Both the position numbers and the translations under genes were made by a program. From Phycisphaeraceae bacterium (GTDB lineage: Bacteria; Planctomycetota; Phycisphaerae; Phycisphaerales; UBA1924): 64,000 nt of DNA. The notes under the pieces are model-generated. The model did not search any database. It saw nothing but the letters and a program-made list of their open reading frames with translations, and was not told where the DNA came from. The stretch spans positions 62,001 through 126,000 of the forward strand of contig JAHBWW010000002.1 in the NCBI GenBank assembly GCA_019636795.1, written 5' to 3'. Each line of letters starts with the position of its first letter. Within the stretch, counting starts at the first letter, position 1. Of the stretch, positions 19,806 through 27,557 are shown piece after piece.

Positions 19806-20846
19806 TTACTGGCTGAACTCGCTCAAAAAGCGCTGGACATCGAAGAAGTCGAACGAGCAATCGGGCACAAGATCGGCTCGCGGATTCTGATTGCTCAGGT
19901 CCGCGAGGAAAGCCTGGACGTCGAAAAAGTCGCGGATGCCGTCGGCGTTGTAGTCGCCTGCGGAGCCGACGCGGATGACCAGTTCGAGCGTGGGTGCGAG
20001 GCCGAAGAAAGCGGCGATTGGGTTGTCGCGCGTGTAGAAGTCGGGGTAGAGCGGGTCGCCGGGGCCGATGTCGGGGTCGAAAGTTGCGCCGTGGAGCGAT
20101 GAGATGACGAGATTGAGTTTGCCCGCAGTGAGAGCCTCGGCGAAGTAGCGCTGGGTCTGCGGGTTACAGAGCGTCAGATCGAAGGTAAAGGTGGTGTCGG
20201 CGGGAACGAGCGCGCCTGCTGGCAGGTCGGCCAGACCGATCGCGAGCGACGAAACCTCGAACCCATCGCGGACGTTGTTGGAGATGTCGATCGCGTTGCC
20301 ATTGGCGTCGACGGCGGCTGCGAACGCGACGCGGATATCCGAAGCGTCGATGAAAGGATTTCCAACCACGTTGTAGGGGCTGGTTTCGGTGAAGTTGGCA
20401 AGTGAGAAGCCGTCGCGATATCCGACGGGGTAGATTTCGATCGGGCGGCCGATGTCGTTGTCGGAGGTGTAGAGCGGGTCGTTCTCGTCGCGATATGTGT
20501 TCACAGCGTCGAACGTCGGGTCATAAAAGAACTGGCGATCGTTGGCGACCGTTGCAGTGACACGGGCGCTGATGACTCGGTAGGACGAAAGGGGCAGACC
20601 CGTCGGCACGCGCCCTGTGGTTGTGAAGAGCAGGATGAACTGCCCATCGCGATTGTCGAACTCGGGCAGGTTGGGGGTGGCGAAGGTGGGCGCGCTGATC
20701 CGCGAGCCGGGCGTGCCATTGAATGGGTACATCCAGCGGTCGCCGTCGGGTTGATTCCATGCGGTCTCGATGACCTGGGCTCCAGCGAACGGTGCCAGAG
20801 CCACAAAAGCCGCACAAGTCAGAGAACGCGCACAAGACTTGACCAT
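19806..20846 (-). CDS. Secreted protein with C-terminal dockerin-like repeats
   Basis: 346 residues with a signal peptide (ARSLTCAAFVALAPFAGAQ). The N-terminal ~280 residues are predicted beta-rich (NQPDGDRWMYPFNGTPG, ARVTATVANDRQFFYD) and may be a carbohydrate-binding or jelly-roll module, but I cannot name it. The C-terminus has two EF-hand-like units, DYNADGIRDFFDVQAFLADL and DCSFDFFDVQRFLSEFS, close to those of the 11869-12774 protein but ending in FSQ without a terminal GC. Loss of the GC ending may matter if GC is the sorting signal. GGAG lies eight bases before the start. Confidence 0.78.
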   Translation of the reverse strand: MVKSCARSLTCAAFVALAPFAGAQVIETAWNQPDGDRWMYPFNGTPGSRISAPTFATPNLPEFDNRDGQFILLFTTTGRVPTGLPLSSYRVISARVTATVANDRQFFYDPTFDAVNTYRDENDPLYTSDNDIGRPIEIYPVGYRDGFSLANFTETSPYNVVGNPFIDASDIRVAFAAAVDANGNAIDISNNVRDGFEVSSLAIGLADLPAGALVPADTTFTFDLTLCNPQTQRYFAEALTAGKLNLVISSLHGATFDPDIGPGDPLYPDFYTRDNPIAAFFGLAPTLELVIRVGSAGDYNADGIRDFFDVQAFLADLSNQNPRADLVPDCSFDFFDVQRFLSEFSQ

Positions 20847-21086
20847 GGCTGATCTCCATTCAAACGGGCATTGGGAGCGATGTTACGACCAGAAAATCCA
20901 CCGCAACAGGTGGTTTCCCACGCGTTATCCATCCCGCTTGCCCGCAATTCCTGCACTTTGACAAGAAGATTGTAGACTCATTGAGACTGAGTTGCAATAG
21001 CAGGATATGATTCTGCCGCTTGGCCCCGCATCGGCGGAGTTTCCGCTCCGAAGAAGGGATCGACTCGGCAGCGACAGGAAACGGAC

Positions 21087-21986
21087 GTGACGAAAAGCAC
21101 TACATCTTCCTTTGCCCTGGCGAGCAGCACTTCGGCGTGCAGGCGAGGCTTTACGCTCATCGAGTTGCTCGTGGTCATTGCGATCGTGGCGCTGCTCATC
21201 GGGATACTGCTGCCAGCACTGGCCGGAGCGCGGGCGATCGGGCGGCAGTGTGTCGAACTCGCGGCAGCGCGGCAGATGATGGCAGCATCGACGATGTACA
21301 CCAACGACCATGCTGGGCGTGTGCTCGTCGGGTTCCCGACCAACGACATGGTTCGGGGCGCAAGCGCGCCGCTTGACCACGAAGGCAATCGCATCGCGGG
21401 CGGAGCGTCGAATGAGGAGATCGCCAAGCGGTATCCGTGGCGGATCGCACCGTATCTCGATTACAACTTCGGCGGGTTGTATTCATATCCGATCGACTTC
21501 ACGTTGCCGGATGTGCGCTACCGCGTGAGTCTGTATCCGACGCTTGGGGTGAACGCGAGTTTTGTCGGCGGGAGCAGCCGCGACTTTGCATTCGACAGCC
21601 GCATCCGCCAGATCTACGGGCCGTACTTCGTGACGCGGCTCGAAGAGGTGCGCAACCCGTCGGGGCTGATGCAATTCGTCTCGGCGCGCGGTCTCAATGA
21701 GGGCGATACCGCGATCGAAGGGCTCGACCCGAGGCAGCAAGGCTATTTTCTGGTGCGCCCGCCGCAGTTGTTTGCGCACACGGGAAGGCTGTGGCAACCG
21801 AAGTACGAGGCGTTCGCGACCGATGTTGGCACCAACTCGGGGTTCGTGGCGCTACGGCACCGAAGCAAGGCGGTCAGCGCGATGATCGACGGACACGCCA
21901 CGATGCGCGACTGGGACGATCTGAACGACATGCGGCTGTGGGCGAACCTGGCGAGCGGGCCGGGGTATGTGGTCGCGCCGCGGTGA
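21087..21986 (+). CDS. Pseudopilin with type II secretion/type IV pilus leader
   Basis: 299 residues starting with GTG at 21087; AGGAA at 21076-21080 gives good spacing. The leader ends RRG and is followed by FTLIELLVVIAIVALLIGIL, the prepilin peptidase site and hydrophobic helix with the conserved Glu5. The C-terminal ~250 residues form a globular domain of the type common in planctomycete pseudopilins (ITTSAG-like spacing is absent; FVALRHRSKAVSAMIDGHA near the end). Planctomycetes carry many such genes away from secretion operons; the role is unknown. Confidence 0.85.
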   Translation: MTKSTTSSFALASSTSACRRGFTLIELLVVIAIVALLIGILLPALAGARAIGRQCVELAAARQMMAASTMYTNDHAGRVLVGFPTNDMVRGASAPLDHEGNRIAGGASNEEIAKRYPWRIAPYLDYNFGGLYSYPIDFTLPDVRYRVSLYPTLGVNASFVGGSSRDFAFDSRIRQIYGPYFVTRLEEVRNPSGLMQFVSARGLNEGDTAIEGLDPRQQGYFLVRPPQLFAHTGRLWQPKYEAFATDVGTNSGFVALRHRSKAVSAMIDGHATMRDWDDLNDMRLWANLASGPGYVVAPR

Positions 21987-22022
21987 TGTACGAAAATTAG
22001 TATGTGATGAATGCGAGTTGCA

Positions 22023-22160
22023 GTCGGTGGCCAGGCCCACGATCGCGTCCGGCTCGCCGTAGGCCGCGTAGTCGATCTCGAGGCTCGCCCGCTCGCGCAG
22101 CCACACCGAGTGGCTCGTGCTGCCCCAGTCGTCGCCGATGATGCGCCGGACGCTGAACAT
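22023..22160 (-). pseudogene. Duplicated 5' fragment of the RHS-tip gene
   Basis: This encodes MFSVRRIIGDDWGSTSHS... up to AYGEPDAIVGLATD on the minus strand, nearly identical to the first ~46 residues of the RHS protein at 24856-26118. Homology stops exactly where the dockerin-like insert begins in the intact gene. It is in the same orientation and sits at the far end of the island, so the two copies form flanking direct repeats about 3.96 kb apart. Confidence 0.85.
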
Positions 22161-22244
22161 GCTGTCAATCTCATGTGTCATACAGCATCGTCAAAGCGAG
22201 GGCCTTGATGCTTTCAAAAGCCGACTTTCGATATCTCAATGAGA

Positions 22245-22751
22245 TTACTGAAACCTACTCACAGTAGCCGCAAGAACCGTCTCGTCCTGCCGAATCACAG
22301 TGAAGCACGCAAAAGACAGATCACCAGAAGACCACTTGTACATTCTTACAAATAGCTCCTCATCACTACTTTCTTCAGCAACCTCAAAAATAAAATATAC
22401 TATTGGACCACCAAATGTTCCTGACGCAAAAGCATCTTCAACGGCGGGCGGCAGGGGAAAATCATCTACAAGGGGGCCGCGCCAGGGAACCGTAAACACA
22501 GGACTGGCACCGGACGATGGAACGATCTCAAATGAACTTCCTGCGACAGAGAGAAGGGCGGCATCGACGACGCCAGGAGATCCTTCCCTCTTTCGAACCC
22601 ATTCAACAGAGCACTCCCCCGTGATGACTACATCAAACATCTTCTGAATTCGAGCCTGACTCGGTTTTTGATTGCGTGCCATGATGAACACCCCGATCAG
22701 AATCAGGATGATGAGCACGCCCACGACAGCGAGTATCTGTTTCATATTCAC
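22245..22751 (-). CDS. Small membrane-anchored protein of unknown function (RHS island)
   Basis: 168 residues from a GTG at 22751 (an ATG six bases downstream is the alternative). One N-terminal transmembrane helix (ILAVVGVLIILILIGVFIM) is followed by a soluble domain of ~140 residues with strands such as GPIVYFIFEVAEES and FACFTVIRQDETVLAATV. No family recognised. Base composition is more AT-rich than neighbouring housekeeping genes. It lies in a minus-strand array downstream of the RHS-tip gene and follows repeat copy A, so a role as a membrane immunity-type protein is possible but unproven. Confidence 0.65.
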   Translation of the reverse strand: MNMKQILAVVGVLIILILIGVFIMARNQKPSQARIQKMFDVVITGECSVEWVRKREGSPGVVDAALLSVAGSSFEIVPSSGASPVFTVPWRGPLVDDFPLPPAVEDAFASGTFGGPIVYFIFEVAEESSDEELFVRMYKWSSGDLSFACFTVIRQDETVLAATVSRFQ

Positions 22752-22773
22752 GATTCAACTCTTTTTAGAGCGG

Positions 22774-23170
22774 GCGGGGTGGCACCGAAGTCCCCCTCTC
22801 CGTGCCACTGAAGTCGGCTTTGCAACTTCGGTGCCCGCAGCGCATCGAGACGTGCGGCCAGCCCGTGATGCCGGTCGGTTGCTTTCATGCCGACAGCCTA
22901 CCAGACAGCGCGCGTCGCGTCAAGCCAATGCGTGCAGGTAGGCCGACTGCGACGACGGGGCGTCAGACTTCGACCATGAAGCGCCAGACCCAAGGCCACA
23001 TGTGCGGCTTCAACACCGAAGTCTCCGAGCCGACTTCCGTGACTCGCAAGGCAGGCCGGGGTGGCAAGAACGTCGCCACCGTGCCGTGCAAGTCCATCGC
23101 ACCGCTCGCCGGAGGAACCAGCGAACGGTGGCACGGGTTTATTCATTTGATCGCTTGCACCCGGCCAAAA
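22774..23170. repeat. ~400-bp direct repeat, copy A
   Basis: About 397 bases very similar to 23767-24164. It begins GCGGGGTGGCACCG, contains the palindrome region GAAGTCGGCTTTGCAACTTC, and ends near GCACCCGGCC. It fills the whole gap between two minus-strand genes. A frame of about 90 codons on the minus strand is preserved in both copies but resembles no protein I know and has no ribosome-binding site. Confidence 0.9.
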
Positions 23171-23181
23171 GTCAATATCAA

Positions 23182-23748
23182 TCACCACGGAGGGGCTGTC
23201 CGTGGATACTCGAAGATGAAGCCGTATGCGGCTCGAGATCGAAGACCGATGGCTTCAGCAATCGGATCCGCTTCGAGATCTGAATTGCTGGCTGGGTATC
23301 GTTTCTGCAAGAAATCGACCAGTTGGCGCGCGATGGTGGAACCCAAGCCAAATTTATAAAGGGAAAAGCACTGAATTTTTTGTTCCTCGTTGCTCACCAG
23401 TACCAGGAAGTCGGGGCCGTCTGAGTTATCAAAATGGCCTGGAACATGCACAAGCATTGCAGCACTGACCGGCTCAAGGTCGATCACCATGATTCCCGTA
23501 GGAGAGGGTAAAAACAGACGAGTACCTTCGAGTCGAATCGTACGAGATTCAAAAAACACAATACTCAATATTGCAAAGAAGAGACAGCAAAACATCAAGC
23601 CAAATATATATTCACCCCGTATAGCGATGGCATCAAAAATCGCTAGCATTGCAAAGATCAAGCACACTGCAGCAACCGCGCCAGAAATCACAGTCCCAAT
23701 CCAGCAGGGAGGCTGGAACAACACCGTAGAGAAGTCGTCGTTTGTCAT
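23182..23748 (-). CDS. Two-helix membrane protein of unknown function (RHS island)
   Basis: 188 residues with two adjacent N-terminal transmembrane helices (VISGAVAAVCLIFAMLAIF and IFGLMFCCLFFAILSIVFF) and a C-terminal soluble part resembling the PH-like domains that follow paired helices in small bacterial membrane proteins (ESRTIRLEGTRLFLPSP, FLVLVSNEEQKIQCFSLYKF). No specific family assigned. AT-rich relative to the chromosome. Each flank is a copy of the ~400-bp repeat, so gene plus repeat may move or duplicate as a unit. Confidence 0.65.
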   Translation of the reverse strand: MTNDDFSTVLFQPPCWIGTVISGAVAAVCLIFAMLAIFDAIAIRGEYIFGLMFCCLFFAILSIVFFESRTIRLEGTRLFLPSPTGIMVIDLEPVSAAMLVHVPGHFDNSDGPDFLVLVSNEEQKIQCFSLYKFGLGSTIARQLVDFLQKRYPASNSDLEADPIAEAIGLRSRAAYGFIFEYPRTAPPW

Positions 23749-23766
23749 TATTCAACCAATGCTGAG

Positions 23767-24164
23767 GCGGGGTGGCACCGGAGTCCCCCCTCCCCGTGCC
23801 AACGAAGTCGGTCTTGCGACTTCGGTGCCCGCAGCGCATCGAGACGTGCGGCCAGCCCGTGATGCCGATCGGTTGCGTTCATGCCGACAGCCTACCAGAC
23901 AGCGCGCGTCGCGTCAAGCCAATGCGTGCAGGCAGGCCGACTGAGACGACGGGGCGTCAGACTTCGACCATGAAGCGTCAGGCCCAAGGCCACATGTGCG
24001 GCTTCAACACCGAAGTCTCCGAGCCGACTTCCGTGACTCGCAAGGCAAGCCGGGGTGGCAAGATCGTCGACACCGTGCCGTGCAAGTTCATCGCACCGCT
24101 CGACGGAGGAACCGGTGAACGGTGGCACGGGTTTACACATTTGATCGCTGGCACCTGGCAAAAA
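23767..24164. repeat. ~400-bp direct repeat, copy B
   Basis: Second copy of the repeat at 22774-23170, with scattered substitutions and essentially no large gaps. It contains a perfect CGAAGTC/GACTTCG inverted repeat around 23803-23824. It lies between the lipoprotein gene and the two-helix protein gene. Confidence 0.9.
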
Positions 24165-24178
24165 ACCAAGATTATTTC

Positions 24179-24859
24179 TTAGGGACTAGCAGGGTCGCCT
24201 GATGGTGGCCACTGAAACTCACTCACTACAAACCAAATTTGATATAGTCCAACAAACACGTTGTCCTCATCAAATATGACGACAACGGCTGCCGAGCTTG
24301 CTGGGCCAGGATGATTGAGGAATGAATTCATCGTATAAAGGGTCGATGTAGCAGAAGAAGTTATAACTTTGCTCGAAGGCCAGGCAGTATGCTCCGCTCG
24401 TGCATGCTCCAGATCGGAATATGATCTCGACAGCCAGCTCTTCGGCGGTGCATTTTGGCCAAATGCAGAAGCCAAAATGTCCGGATCTGGATACTCATAA
24501 TTTAGCGGGATTTCGATAGCCGGTGTTGCCGAAAGCCGCTGCAGAAGCGTACCCTGCACTTCGAGCATTGGTACACCAATTCGTTTCTCAAGTTCCTTCC
24601 GATGTTGGCCAATCATACCCTGGAGCATTTCGCTCATCGCATCAGCGAGTGCCATTTCCATTCTGGAGGGCGATCGACGATTTCGAGGAACGCCTCGTGC
24701 GGACATGTAGTCCGTCACAAATCTATGATATGCAGCATGATCCGCCGGTGGAGTGGGGAATTGCGACGGCAATTGGGCCGGGGTTGACGGATTGCAGCAA
24801 CCCAAAAGGTAATAGGACACAAAGACAATACTGAGATATAGGCGGCATGAAAGGTTCAT
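24179..24859 (-). CDS. Lipoprotein translationally coupled to the RHS-tip gene
   Basis: 226 residues with a lipoprotein signal: hydrophobic core LYLSIVFVSYY and lipobox LLGC at Cys21. The mature domain is about 205 residues, helical at first (RMEMALADAMSEMLQGMIG, HRKELEKRIG) and then mixed, with strands AAVVVIFDEDNVFVGLYQIW near the end. No family recognised. Its ATG overlaps the RHS stop as ATGA, which ties its expression to the RHS protein. Lipoproteins and membrane proteins often serve as immunity partners for polymorphic toxins, so an immunity or accessory role is a reasonable guess. AT-rich. Confidence 0.7.
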   Translation of the reverse strand: MNLSCRLYLSIVFVSYYLLGCCNPSTPAQLPSQFPTPPADHAAYHRFVTDYMSARGVPRNRRSPSRMEMALADAMSEMLQGMIGQHRKELEKRIGVPMLEVQGTLLQRLSATPAIEIPLNYEYPDPDILASAFGQNAPPKSWLSRSYSDLEHARAEHTAWPSSKVITSSATSTLYTMNSFLNHPGPASSAAVVVIFDEDNVFVGLYQIWFVVSEFQWPPSGDPASP

Positions 24860-26118
24860 CGAATAGCTCTTGGATCACCCCATTCTCGACGAATCCTATT
24901 TCGATCATCATGCAGGTACGGAATAAACTCGCCGTCATAGGTACCAGAGGGAACAAAGTCAGGATAATAGTCTCGATGGTTTGTTGACATAAGAAGATCG
25001 TGTGCAAAGTGAAAGTACGGGGTCGTTCTGAACGGATCCCATCCACAATCACATGCAGCGATATAACCAACCGATAAGCCGTATCCGGCCAAACCTGCCA
25101 TTTGACTGAAGGAAATTGGCCTGTTCTCCATGATATGATTTTCCCACCAGTTGCTGCCATCGGAGTGGGCGTCAAGGTATATACCAAACAATTCTCCTCG
25201 CCGGCTCGCCATCATCCACTGGTACAACAATACACCGCGACCTGATCCGCTGACCGTTAAGACGTAATATTTATGTGCACGCATCTGATCAATTTGCCTC
25301 TTTCGAATCTCGAGTCGAGTACGAAATGTGAAAATCGTATTGGGAATCGAGAAATTCTGGTCTGGACACAACTGATCGGAGCCCGAAATGTCGCGAAAAG
25401 ATACATCGCCGCGATGAACAGTCTTCACTGGCTGCGGATGGGAAGAAATCCACTTTGAAAATTTCCCATGTTCCAAGCCCAGTTCCGAGGCCAGCTCAAA
25501 AATCGTATCATAATCATCATCAGACCCTCTAGCGCCCTTGGCCTCCGTTCTGGCAGTCGCGGTTGGTTGACCATTGCGTCTCACAACCCACAGTCCAATA
25601 GGATCACTCGCGAGAATCGGCGTACCGCCAGCATAGAGATACAAACTCCCCCCATCCACAAACCCCGCCGGGTCCCTCTGTAGCCACCTTCCCTGCTCCG
25701 GGTCCAGCACGCGGTGCCGCACATGGTACAGCCCTGTGATCGCGTCGTGGCGGTAGCCCGCCAGCCCGAACGGGTTCTCTTCAGCGTTCCGCCTGCCCGT
25801 CGGGCTCAGCGGCTGCAGCGCCGTCGACAGGTCCGCCAGAAAAAACTGCACGTCATAAAAATCCCATTCGCTGTCGTTGTTGCGATCCGCCTCGGGATCC
25901 TCAGCCGACAGGTGGGCCATGAACGCCTGCATGTCGAAGAAGATATCGACCTCGCCGTCGCCGGTGAGATCCATCCACGGATCGGTCGACAGGCCCACGA
26001 TCGCGTCCGGCTCGCCGTAGGCCGCGTAGTCCAACTCGAGGCTCGCCCGCTCGCGCAGCCACACCGAATGGCTCGTGCTGCCCCAGTCGTCGCCGATGAT
26101 GCGTCGGACGCTGAACAT
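24856..26118 (-). CDS. RHS-core tip protein with internal dockerin-like insert and C-terminal caspase-like candidate domain
   Basis: 420 residues. Residues 1-45 match the start of an RHS core (SVRRIIGDDWGSTSHSVWLR, DYAAYGEPDAI). About residues 46-100 form two EF-hand-like loops (DLTGDGEVDIFFDMQAF, DRNNDSEWDFYDVQFFLADL), as in the dockerin-type proteins here. The RHS core then resumes (NPFGLAGYRHDAITGLYHVR, LDPEQGRWLQRDPAGF, LYLYAGGTPI, DPIGLW). The last ~240 residues are a variable tip with no family I recognise; FGIYLDAHSDG and, 39 residues on, VGYIAACDCG resemble the His and Cys motifs of caspase/CHAT-type peptidases. There is no signal peptide and no long repeat region, so it is a truncated or orphan tip. 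Overlaps the lipoprotein start by four bases; 39 bases from tyrS. Confidence 0.8.
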   Translation of the reverse strand: MFSVRRIIGDDWGSTSHSVWLRERASLELDYAAYGEPDAIVGLSTDPWMDLTGDGEVDIFFDMQAFMAHLSAEDPEADRNNDSEWDFYDVQFFLADLSTALQPLSPTGRRNAEENPFGLAGYRHDAITGLYHVRHRVLDPEQGRWLQRDPAGFVDGGSLYLYAGGTPILASDPIGLWVVRRNGQPTATARTEAKGARGSDDDYDTIFELASELGLEHGKFSKWISSHPQPVKTVHRGDVSFRDISGSDQLCPDQNFSIPNTIFTFRTRLEIRKRQIDQMRAHKYYVLTVSGSGRGVLLYQWMMASRRGELFGIYLDAHSDGSNWWENHIMENRPISFSQMAGLAGYGLSVGYIAACDCGWDPFRTTPYFHFAHDLLMSTNHRDYYPDFVPSGTYDGEFIPYLHDDRNRIRREWGDPRAIR

Positions 26119-26157
26119 GCTGCTGGCAGTATATCGGCCGCGCTATCGTTGGGGCCT

Positions 26158-27453
26158 ATGGTGAGTGATTTTCTTGATGAACTGAAGTGGCGCGGGCTGA
26201 TCAAGGATGTGACCGATGAGGCCGGGCTGCGCACGCATCTGGCGGGCGGGGTGCGGAAGATCTATGCCGGGCTCGATCCGACGGCTGACAGTCTGACGAT
26301 CGGGAACCTGGTCACGATCATGGCACTCGCGCACGCCAAGCGGGCGGGGCACGAGGCGGTGGTGGTCATGGGCGGCGGCACGGGGCTGATTGGCGACCCA
26401 TCGGGCAAGAGCGCCGAGCGGACGCTGATGACGGCCGAAACTGTGGAGCACAATGTGCGCAAGCAGAGGCCGATCTTCGAGCGCGTGCTCGGGAGCGTCG
26501 ATGGGCCGGCGTTTGTGATTCGCAATAATGCGGACTGGCTGACGAAGATCTCGTATATCGATGCGCTGCGCGATATCGGCAAGTATTTCAGCGTGAACAT
26601 GATGATGCAGAAAGAATCGGTGCGCGAGCGGCTGCACAACCGCGAGCAGGGGATCTCGTACACCGAGTTCAGTTACATGATTCTGCAGGCGTATGACTTT
26701 CTGCACCTGTTTCGCGAAGAGGGCGTGACGGTGCAGTTTGGCGGGAGTGATCAGTTTGGGAATATCGTGGCGGGGATGGATCTCATTCGGCGGGTTTATG
26801 CGGCTGAGGGTGAGGCGCATGGGGCATGTTTCGGCCTCACCTGGCCTCTGGTCACCAAGGCGGACGGCGGGAAGTTTGGCAAGACCGAGACCGGGGCGAT
26901 CTGGCTGACGGCCGAGCGGACGAGCCCGTACGCATACTACCAGTTCTGGCTCAATGCGAGCGATGATGATGCGCTGAACTGGCTCAAGGTGTTTACGTTT
27001 CTGCCGCGCGAGCGGGTCGAGGCGATCGCGGCGTCGCACGCGGCCGACCCGGGCAAACGCGAGGCGCAGCGCGTGCTGGCGATGGAGGCGACGACGATTC
27101 TGCACGGGCGCGCGGCGGCCGAGCAGGCTGAGGCGGCGGGCAAGGCGCTGTTCTCGGGCGAGATCGACACGCTCGATGAGGCGACGCTGCGCGAGGTGTT
27201 TGCGAGCGTGCCATCGAGCGATCATGCTGCGGCGCTGCTTGCGGCGGGCATCGATCCGGTGGACCTGCTGGTAAGCACGCAACTGGCTTCGAGCAAGCGC
27301 GAGGCGCGGGAGTTTGTGGCGAATGGGTCGGTGAGTGTCAATGGACAGAAGATCGGGCCTGAGACGCGCATTTCGGGCCATCATCTCCTGTTTGGATCGC
27401 TGATTGCGCTGCGGCGGGGCAAGAAGCAGTGGCACCTGACGCGGTGGGCGTGA
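26158..27453 (+). CDS. tyrS: Tyrosyl-tRNA synthetase
   Basis: Class I synthetase charging tRNA-Tyr; 431 residues. YAGLDPTADSLTIGNLV occupies the HIGH position, FGGSDQFGNI and YSYMILQAYDF-type segments bind tyrosine, KFGKTETGAIWL is the KMSKS-type loop, and a C-terminal S4 domain follows (VSTQLASSKREAREFVANGS). The HIGH motif reads TIGN, so its first His is Thr, which is unusual. I start at MVSDFLDELKW; further upstream codons are antisense to the RHS gene. Only 39 bases separate it from the divergent RHS gene, so there is no room for a T-box leader. Confidence 0.96.
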   Translation: MVSDFLDELKWRGLIKDVTDEAGLRTHLAGGVRKIYAGLDPTADSLTIGNLVTIMALAHAKRAGHEAVVVMGGGTGLIGDPSGKSAERTLMTAETVEHNVRKQRPIFERVLGSVDGPAFVIRNNADWLTKISYIDALRDIGKYFSVNMMMQKESVRERLHNREQGISYTEFSYMILQAYDFLHLFREEGVTVQFGGSDQFGNIVAGMDLIRRVYAAEGEAHGACFGLTWPLVTKADGGKFGKTETGAIWLTAERTSPYAYYQFWLNASDDDALNWLKVFTFLPRERVEAIAASHAADPGKREAQRVLAMEATTILHGRAAAEQAEAAGKALFSGEIDTLDEATLREVFASVPSSDHAAALLAAGIDPVDLLVSTQLASSKREAREFVANGSVSVNGQKIGPETRISGHHLLFGSLIALRRGKKQWHLTRWA

Positions 27454-27557
27454 GGCCAATAATCGGCCGATTCCGGCGGATTTTGCTTGCATGGCGGCTG
27501 GGTCATTGCGATACTTGAGGGTGGCGCACGGAGGAGCACCATAACAAGGAGGTTCGC

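Noticed and set aside
19671-20102. 143-codon plus-strand open frame
   Set aside because: Overlaps the aminotransferase end and is antisense to the dockerin-type gene, with low-complexity content.
22898-23188. ~90-codon frame inside the 400-bp repeats
   Set aside because: Kept in both copies because the repeats are nearly identical; no ribosome-binding site, no protein family look.
25714-26157. In-frame extension upstream of tyrS
   Set aside because: The added 148 residues are antisense to the RHS core and unlike TyrRS; the MVSDFLDELKW start matches the family.
26119-26157. T-box leader before tyrS
   Set aside because: Only 39 bases lie between the divergent genes, too short for a T-box.
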